Part shown: one piece after another, positions 57,723 to 64,000 of the stretch
How the letters are laid out: the number at the start of each line of letters is the position of its first letter
How positions within the stretch are numbered: position 1 is the stretch's first letter
Assembly: GCA_037951105.1 (NCBI GenBank)
Contig: JBAMJV010004300.1
Location: 1-64,000, forward strand
Direction of reading: 5' to 3'
From: Echinarachnius parma
Lineage: Eukaryota > Echinodermata > Echinoidea > Clypeasteroida > Echinarachniidae
DNA length: 64,000 nucleotides
Position numbers and translations under genes: made by a program
The notes under the pieces: generated by a model
Database searches by the model: none
The model's input: only the letters and a program-made list of their open reading frames with translations
What the model was told of the DNA's origin: nothing

Positions 57723-58236
57723 GTGGAAATACTAAAGGGATGCGATATTAAATTCAACTTACCACCGACAACTCCAAGCAGCTCGTTACCGAAGCTTTCC
57801 CCTACGGTAGCTTCGGAGGATCTTTACAAAGTTAAAACTTCCTTTCTATTTACACTCATACGCGCACAAACTTAACGAGTCAAATTAAAGAAATCGCCTG
57901 CTCGCGCAAAAGGCCTTCGCAACGATTCAACGAAACTAAAATAAGACGCCAGCTCAGCTTGGCTAGCACAAGCGTAAATTAACTAAAATCAACGAGGAAA
58001 TATCCCTAACTCTTGCAGGATGAAATAAAAAGTGACTTGACAAATCCGTTGGCGAAATTAAGCAGAACACACGTAAACTCTGTGGTAGACAAGGAAAAAC
58101 TCTCACATGTCTCTCTTCCTTGAGGGTCGTAATGCTGTGTGTCCCCAAACTGAAAAAGCTTACGAACTACAAGGCTACTTGCCTCTGATTGGCTAGCTGG
58201 TTGCCGTTACCATAACAATTTAATTATGAAGAGTTG
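57723..58236. other. No feature recognised
   Basis: A small inverted piece (cgaagctttcccctacg/gtagcttcgg, 57790-57815) is the only structure noted. No frame is supported. Confidence 0.3.
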
Positions 58237-58422
58237 CCTTGAACCTTGAACCTTGAAGAGATAATCCCTATTGCAGCTCACTGGGGAAGCTAAACTGGGA
58301 TGACTAGTGATGTGACGTCAATGGCCGACGTGAAAAGTGAGGTTATTTACAGTGTAGGTGAATGTCCATTATATACAATAAGAAATGGAGTGTTTAAGTG
58401 CAAGTAAAAACCAAGCTCTGAT

Positions 58423-59427
58423 CTACAGCATCCTGGATCCCACCGGAGGCTGCATGCATCTAAGAGCTGGTAGGACAGCCTTCTGGAAAGCAGTCACAGA
58501 TGTTGAGTTGACTGCTATGCTTGGTAGTTGATTCCAGATTCGGATGGATCGTGGGTAGAAGGAGAATTTGTAGGGGTCTATTGTGGCTTGTGGTATTGAG
58601 TATTTGAGGTTGTGGTCGTTTCTTCCAAAGTACAAGGCTGGTACGATGAGGACTGGAGGTGAGATGCTAACAAGTGCATGGTAAATTTTGAACAGCACGG
58701 TAGTCTGTGCAAGGAGCCGGCGTGTGTGAAGGAGGTCCCAATCAAGTGTAGTTACAAGTGCAGAGGCTGATGTGCTCCTCCTGTAGTCTTGATGCACAAA
58801 GCGGGCTGCTGCTCTCTGCACTCGCTCTATCCCTTGAATTGAAGTGGAGTTGTACGGGTTCCAAGCTTCGGAGCCATACTCAAGTTGGGGGCGTACAAGG
58901 GTCAGGTATGCCCTGTTCTTCACTTCTTTCGAGCATGGGGACAGGGTTCGCCGCAGCAGTCCTAGGGTTCTGTTGGCCTTGTGCAGAATGGTCTGGCAGG
59001 GATAAACCCAACGAAGGTCCTTTGAAACCGTAACTCCTAGGTACTTGTATTGTTCTACCCTTGAGATGGTCTCATTGTGCAGGTAGTACTCATGGATGCT
59101 AGGCTTGTGCTTCCTGGAGATGGTGAGGCTAGCACATTTGCTGATGTTAAATGCCATGAGCCACTTGGTCGACCAATCTGCCAAGGTGTGTAGGTCTTGT
59201 TGTAAGATACTGTGGTCGTCTTCGGATGATATGTCACGGTAGATCACACTGTCATCTGCAAACAGGCGCATTCTGGACTGGATGTTTTCAGTGATGTCGT
59301 TGATGTAAAGCAGGAACAAGGTTGGACCGATCACCGATCCTTGGGGTACACCAGATGTTACTGCCCTCCAAGATGATCTTGATCCATTTACTGTTACTGC
59401 TTGTTGCCTGTTTGAAAGGAGTGCCAT
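58423..59427 (-). pseudogene. LINE-E RT palm, thumb and C-terminal tail
   Basis: 334 residues: LLSNRQQAVTVNGSRSSWRA, TSGVPQGSVIGPTLFLLYIN (motif B), MRLFADDSVIYRDI (motif C, both Asp kept), YKYLGVTVSKDLRW, and tail DPYKFSFYPRSIRIWNQLPS. It joins the preceding frame (59427-60734) through a small deletion right after motif A (FLDFRKAF). Confidence 0.85.
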
Positions 59428-60734
59428 TATCCAGCGAGATGTGTCTCCAGTAATACCATAGTGTTGTAGTTTGGTATGAAGATGGTGGGGGACACGAACG
59501 CCTTCCGAAAGTCCAAGAAGACAACATCGGTTTGACCTCTCCTTTGAAGGGTATGTGCCCAGTCGTGTGTAGCTGATATGAGTTGAGTTGTAGTGGAGAG
59601 CTTCTGCCTGAATCCATGCTGTTCATCTATCAGGATGTTGTTAGATGATACATGTTTGGAGATGTGGCTCAGGACAACATGCTCCATCACTTTGCAACAG
59701 ATGCAGGTCAGCGAGATTGGTCTGTAGTTGGAAGGATTGCATTTATCGCCCGACTTGTGGATGGGTGTTACAAAAGCCTGTTTCCATGGTGTAGGGACGA
59801 CACCGGTGTTAAGGCTTTGCTGGAACAAGAAAGCCAAGGCTGGAGCAATCTCGTGGGCGATCAGTTTCAGGAGTATGGGTGGTAACTCGTCTGGTCCGCT
59901 TGCCTTCGCTGGGTTGAGCTGCAATAGTTGCTTCACAATTCCAGGACGATGGACATGAAGATGACCAATGTTCCCGTAAGGAGAAGGCCCATGCATGTGC
60001 TCTTGCTGGTTTTGTTCCTCAGTGAAGACAGATTGGAAGTACGAGTTCAAACATTCTGCCTTGTCCTTGTCAGAGGCGTACAGCTTGGATTCTTTGCGTA
60101 GAGGAGGAATTCCGATGTTCTCAGAGCGTTTGAGTTTAACGTAAGACCAGAAAGACTTGGGGTTGTCAGTGAGGCTTTTTCCAATCACGTTGTTGATGTA
60201 AATTTGGTGTGCATGGTTTACTAGTTTGGCAACTTTGTTGCGGTACTGTCTATATGCGTGCCACGATGAGGTGCTGGGAGCCCTTCGTGCTTTTTTGAAG
60301 AGACTGTCCCTCTTCCGCATATGCCTTTTCAAGCTGGGATTAATCCAAGGGAGGTGAAATCTGTTCTTTGTCATTTTAGATGGAACATAATCTAACATGC
60401 AGTTGTTGAGAAAATTTGATATAGTGGTCCAGTTTTCATTGACAGAGTTGAGTTCTGGGGATGACAGAAGAAAGTTAGTGGTGAACTTGTCGACAGCATC
60501 CTTGAGCCCTTTCTGATCCGCCTTGTGGAACTGGAAGACTTTCCTTGGTGGCTTGGGAGCAGTTCTTCGGTTACCCGAGAAGGTAAATGACACTATGTTG
60601 TGGTCCGAGATGCCTGGATGGACACATACCTCTGACACCAGTCCAGGATTGGAGGTTATGACGAGATCTAGGATGTTGCTAGACTCTGGCCGTGTAATGT
60701 CCCTGACGAGTTGCATCAGAGAATGCTCGAGCAA
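59427..60734 (-). pseudogene. LINE-E endonuclease end, linker and RT fingers
   Basis: 435 residues. The first part is the endonuclease end (RDITRPESSNILDLVITSNP, HPGISDHNIVSFTF with the catalytic Asp-His). A basic linker RHMRKRDSLFKKARRAP follows, then FWSYVKLKRSEN, NPAKASGPDELPPILLK, FVTPIHKSGDKCNPSNYRPI, DEQHGFRQKLSTTTQL and motif A start FLDFRKAF, where the frame shifts. Confidence 0.85.
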
Positions 60735-61366
60735 GAGGTCCAGTAGATGCTGGTGGTAGCTCGCAGTAGGGGGGTTTTACATGATGCCCAGTTGATGTCA
60801 GGGAGGTTGAGGTCGCCTCCGATGATGATGTTTGGGTGGCTACGTCGATGTTTAGTCAACAGTTTGGACAAAGATTGGTGAAGTTCATCTAAGCCTTGTT
60901 TCCGGTTACTAGGTGGACGGTAAAAGCTGGCTATGTACAGCGGTTTCGCGTTAGTAAACTGGATGTTACACCAGATGAGCTCACAATCCACATCAAACTC
61001 GGGACAGTTGGTGACAATCATAGATTCGTGTACTGCAACGAATACACCACCTCCATGCTGATTTCTATCCTTGCGGAAGACGTTGTAACTTCTAGGAAAT
61101 ATGCTATGGGTGGGAACACTGCTATCAAGTTTGGATTCGCAGCCAAGGAGTACATCCGGTCTGTGGTGATCAATCAAAGCTTGAAAGCGTCCCTGTTTGG
61201 AGATGCTTTTTAGTCCGTTACAATTAACGATGACTGTCTTGATATTCTTTCTCCGGTTCTTAGTTGGAGTAGAGAAATGCGGGCGAGGAACCCCCTTTGA
61301 GCTTTCCAAGGTAGGAGTAGACGTCTGGGGGGAGACCATCACAATCGAGGACGATGCTGGTATCAT
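60690..61366 (-). pseudogene. LINE-E AP-endonuclease N-terminal part
   Basis: 216-residue frame with KTVIVNCNGLKSISKQGRFQ (start of the endonuclease), LLGCESKLDSSV (catalytic Glu), NQHGGGVFVAVHESMI, YIASFYRPPSNRKQG and IIIGGDLNLPDINW (metal-binding). The frame shifts near 60760 into the next frame. Confidence 0.85.
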
Positions 61367-61487
61367 CTAACTGAAGAGACGAACATCGGTTGGGATTTGT
61401 AAAGTCGGTTTCACTCAATATTGAACTAGACTCAATATTTGCACTACCGCATCTGCAACATATCCATGAGAAGCTTCTTGAACGGTT

Positions 61488-62054
61488 CTAGAGTATCTCA
61501 TAGGATTCCTTAGAGATGCCAACACAGGAGATGTGGCACCAAAAGTTACAGTTATCACAGAGAAGTGCAGCGTCATGGTCGTTAACACCGTTGTTACAGA
61601 TTGCACAAGGGAAGTCATGAACCACGTCATTCGGGCCTGGATTCAGCTCCACTTGTCCGCCAAGAAGTAGGAGGATTGCTAGGTGGCCGGGTGATGCTGA
61701 TTGAAAATGTAATATCGGCGACTCTTTCCTACATTTTTGATCTGCCAGAAAACGCAGTGTAAGGCTCCAATTTCCTACATCGTTAGGACGTGTACAGCCA
61801 CAGGAGAAGAACGCAGTGACACTGGAGTTGTGATGAGAGGAATTGGCAGGATCTAGATGAGGATTGGTTCTTGAGATCACAAGAATTGTGGTGATGATAA
61901 AGAAAAATAACATCACAACCGGGTGTGGTTTTGATTTTGGAGTATTGCAGGATACTCTTGGTGGCACCATGGTGGCGTTCAGCCTTGTAGACCACAGTGG
62001 ATTTGATGTAGGAAGATTTAAAGTCCAATAGCAATGTAGTGCAAACAAAGTCAA
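61488..62054 (-). CDS. LINE-E N-terminal ORF: hydrophobic leader, 2A-like motif, PHD finger
   Basis: 188 residues. A hydrophobic segment (residues 46-60, VVMLFFFIITTILVI) could be a membrane or signal-like stretch. Residues 125-141 read LAILLLLGGQVELNPGP, the shape of a ribosome-skipping 2A sequence (consensus D-V/I-E-x-N-P-G-P) but with Gln in the Asp place. A PHD finger follows: C150-x2-C153, C166-x2-C169, H174-x2-C177, and after a frameshift WICCRCG at about 61462-61442. In elements known to carry 2A motifs the peptide splits the nascent protein between Gly and Pro. Confidence 0.7.
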   Translation of the reverse strand: MTLFALHCYWTLNLPTSNPLWSTRLNATMVPPRVSCNTPKSKPHPVVMLFFFIITTILVISRTNPHLDPANSSHHNSSVTAFFSCGCTRPNDVGNWSLTLRFLADQKCRKESPILHFQSASPGHLAILLLLGGQVELNPGPNDVVHDFPCAICNNGVNDHDAALLCDNCNFWCHISCVGISKESYEIL

Positions 62055-62058
62055 CCAA

Positions 62059-62752
62059 TCAATGACAATAATAGCTATGTCATAGACACAAATTTGACTA
62101 TCAACTTCATTAATTAAGAGAATAAAAATGAAGCAATTGCAAGCAATAAATTAAAGACAAAATTATCACAAGTCCACGATCCAATGCTGGTTATGAAGAA
62201 GGATGATCATAATTGCATAAGACTAAGAGCTGGAAGATACTCACAGAGCAATGAATTGAGTGTTTAAAACCAAGTCCTGCCCACCTAGAGGTAGTACTGT
62301 AGTACTGTACAGTGTACAGTGAAGCTGTGCTCCTGTAGTGTAGTACAAGTATGCTGTGTGTGCTACAGGTATGGTGTGTACTATTGTAGCATTAGAGTAA
62401 TGTGTAGTTAGCAGCTTCAGCCCCATCTATCCAAAATTGTGCAATGAATAAAGTGTTGAGTAGAAGAACTCCAAATGTTGAGCAAAATCCAATATTTTGC
62501 AATAACTAAATATTCAAAAGATAATTGCTGGATTCTATCATTTCAAGAAACCCATTTGCAAGTCATTAAGAAAAGCAAAAGGAAAAAAATGAGCGAAAAT
62601 AAGGAAGATTTTCAGCAGAAAAACGGGAGCTTATAAAAAGTGAGTCTGTCGGCCATGACATCACACACACACGCCTCTTACGAACTACCCACTTAATTAC
62701 CTATATACACCTATTAATTACCTACATACACCTGGGATTCTGGAACGCTACA
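62059..62752 (-). mobile_element. Putative 3' LTR of a Ty3/gypsy element
   Basis: On the minus strand a purine run (ctaggagggggctac, 62753-62767) is followed by tgtagcgttccagaatccc, as expected for polypurine tract and LTR start. A TATA-like ttttataagctccc lies near 62640. The far end of the LTR and the target duplication cannot be fixed, so the boundary with LINE-E is uncertain. Confidence 0.45.
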
Positions 62753-62931
62753 GTAGCCCCCTCCTAGACCGCGAAACGCGGTCGACGACATAAAATGTAC
62801 CATGCGGATGGTGCATGATACCGATGTAGGATGAATCCCAGAAACATGACTGTGCTAAAGGTGCACAATACCGAAAGAGGAAGCACTCCACCAAGAAACG
62901 ACCATCGTGGTGACTACCGACGTCACTTCCC

Positions 62932-64000
62932 TCAACCGACATCAAAACCGACGTACCTGGCCGGAAAACGCACCCTTCGGCCTGCCCTTGTGGTCTGACG
63001 CTGTGGCTGAGGCGGCTGCTGCTGCGGCTGAGGCGGCTGCTGCTGTGGCTGAGGTGGCCGCTGAGGCTTCTCCTCCTCTGGCCGCTGCACTGCCACACCT
63101 AAATCCTTGCCGCACACATCAGAGTCAAGGTATGCCACCTTCAAGCGATCCACACTAACTGTCTCCTCCCTGCCACGCATCTCCAACACGAAATACTTCT
63201 CTCTTCTACTCACCACCCTGTAAGGCCCATCATACTGTGGCTGGAGCGACGGCCGCACCGCATCACACCGGACAAAAACATGAGAGCTCCTGCTCAGGCT
63301 GCCTGGTACATGAGACGGAACATTCTGTGCACGCGTGGACGCTGGTACGATGCCGGCCATGTACTGCTGCAGCCGCTGAACGTAATCTGACGGATCCGGT
63401 ACTCCGTTACCCCCAGAGTGCGCCACCATCTGCCCTGGGAGCCTCAGCGTTGTGCCATAAACAAGCTCTGCTGGCGTACAACCAAGATCCTCCTTCACCG
63501 TCGAACGAATCCCTAGGAGAACTATCGGCAGGCTCTCAAACCAACGGGTAGGTTGCTGCTGTGCCCGCAGCGCTACCTTCAACTGCCGATGAAACCGCTC
63601 CACCACCCCATTAGCCGCAGGATGGTAGGATGTGGTGCGTGTACGCTTACTCCCTAACAAACTGGCCAATGCATGGAACAACTGGGACTCAAATTGCCTT
63701 ACCCTGTCTGTTGTGATCGTCGATGGCACTCCATATCGGGCAATCCAGTCGTGCACCAGCGCCCGGGCTACCGTCTCCGAAGTCATATCGCGCACTGGGA
63801 TTGCATCTGCCCAGCGAGTGAAACGATCGATGCAAGTAAGCAAGTAGCAAAAACCATTCGATGGAGGCAGTGGACCAACCAGATCAAATGTGGACATGCT
63901 CGAACCGAACATCCGGCGCTGCAAATGAACCTAGGGGTGCTCTAACGTGACGGTTAGTCTTGGACCGCTGACACGCCACACAAGTTCGCGCCCACTGGCG
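62932..64000 (-). CDS. Ty3/gypsy integrase (partial, runs off window)
   Basis: From the window edge the minus strand gives WARTCVACQRSKTNRHVRAP (zinc-binding CxxC), then after a one-base frameshift at about 63890 the DDE core: FDLVGPLPPSNGF, IDRFTRWADAIPV, TITTDRVRQFESQL (second Asp; the usual Gly after Asp-Arg is Val), NGVVERFHRQLK (Glu). A GPY/F-type module YDGPYRVVSRREKYFVLEMR follows, then a Pro/Gln-rich run (about residues 290-312) and RRVRFPARYVG. It inserts element cDNA. The upstream pol is outside the window. Confidence 0.85.

Larger units (their letters stand above)
58237..62058 (-). mobile_element. LINE-E with 2A-like motif, PHD finger, endonuclease and RT
   Basis: Minus-strand order: hydrophobic leader, 2A-like motif and PHD finger (62054-61430), endonuclease (61366-60690), linker and RT fingers (60734-59427), RT palm and tail (59427-58423), ending in a tandem caaggtt tail at 58237-58258. 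Frameshifts occur near 61500, 60750 and 59430. It is the most complete LINE in the window. Confidence 0.85.

Overview
This window reads as nuclear DNA of a marine invertebrate, most likely a deuterostome such as an echinoderm. This is an inference from repeat style and is not proven. It is AT-rich and intron-rich. It carries several clades of non-LTR retrotransposon (one with a 2A-like NPGP motif and a PHD finger, a combination I associate with echinoderm elements), a Penelope-like element, a Ty3/gypsy integrase, at least three tRNA-derived repeat families and many non-autonomous DNA transposons. No rRNA, CRISPR array or bacterial-type operon is visible.

Host gene: on the + strand six small exons form three duplicated pairs. 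Two are near-identical 91-codon exons with a Death-domain-like pattern (19033-19305, 42868-43140). Two are short linker exons (40616-40678, 44397-44465). Two are 51-codon acidic Glu/Ser/Pro-rich exons (53235-53387, 56383-56535). All six have consistent AG/GT borders and every border is phase 1, so any module can be skipped or repeated without changing frame. The introns between them hold nearly everything else.

Layout. 0-5.7 kb: a tandem satellite split by a decayed LINE. 5.7-8.8 kb: tandem repeats and a TTAA MITE. 8.9-16.4 kb: a decayed LINE broken by DNA elements and palindromes. 16.4-18.3 kb: a TIR element with an 8-bp target duplication. 20-28 kb: a minus-strand LINE split by a 2.6-kb TIR element that itself holds a nested MITE. 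28-32.3 kb: tRNA-Gly-like SINEs split by two TIR elements. 33-36.7 kb: a Penelope-like element with an inverted partial copy. 36.7-39.6 kb: SINE copies and a hierarchical palindrome. 41-47 kb: MITEs, one carrying an eight-copy tRNA-Ala-like array. 47.6-48.8 and 56.6-57.7 kb: a duplicated block of unknown coding origin. 49.3-52.8 kb: a fairly complete LINE. 53.6-56.3 kb: a four-copy tRNA-Ala-like array, one copy split by a LINE. 58.2-62.05 kb: a minus-strand LINE with a 2A-like motif. 62.1-64 kb: the 3' end of a gypsy element running off the window.

The two most unusual things are (1) the tRNA-Ala-like arrays, each a mirror-symmetric palindrome (4 minus + 4 plus copies; 2 minus + 2 plus copies), each flanked by its own long direct repeat (about 19 and 17 bp) as if moved as one block, and (2) the tandemly duplicated phase-1 Death-fold exon modules.
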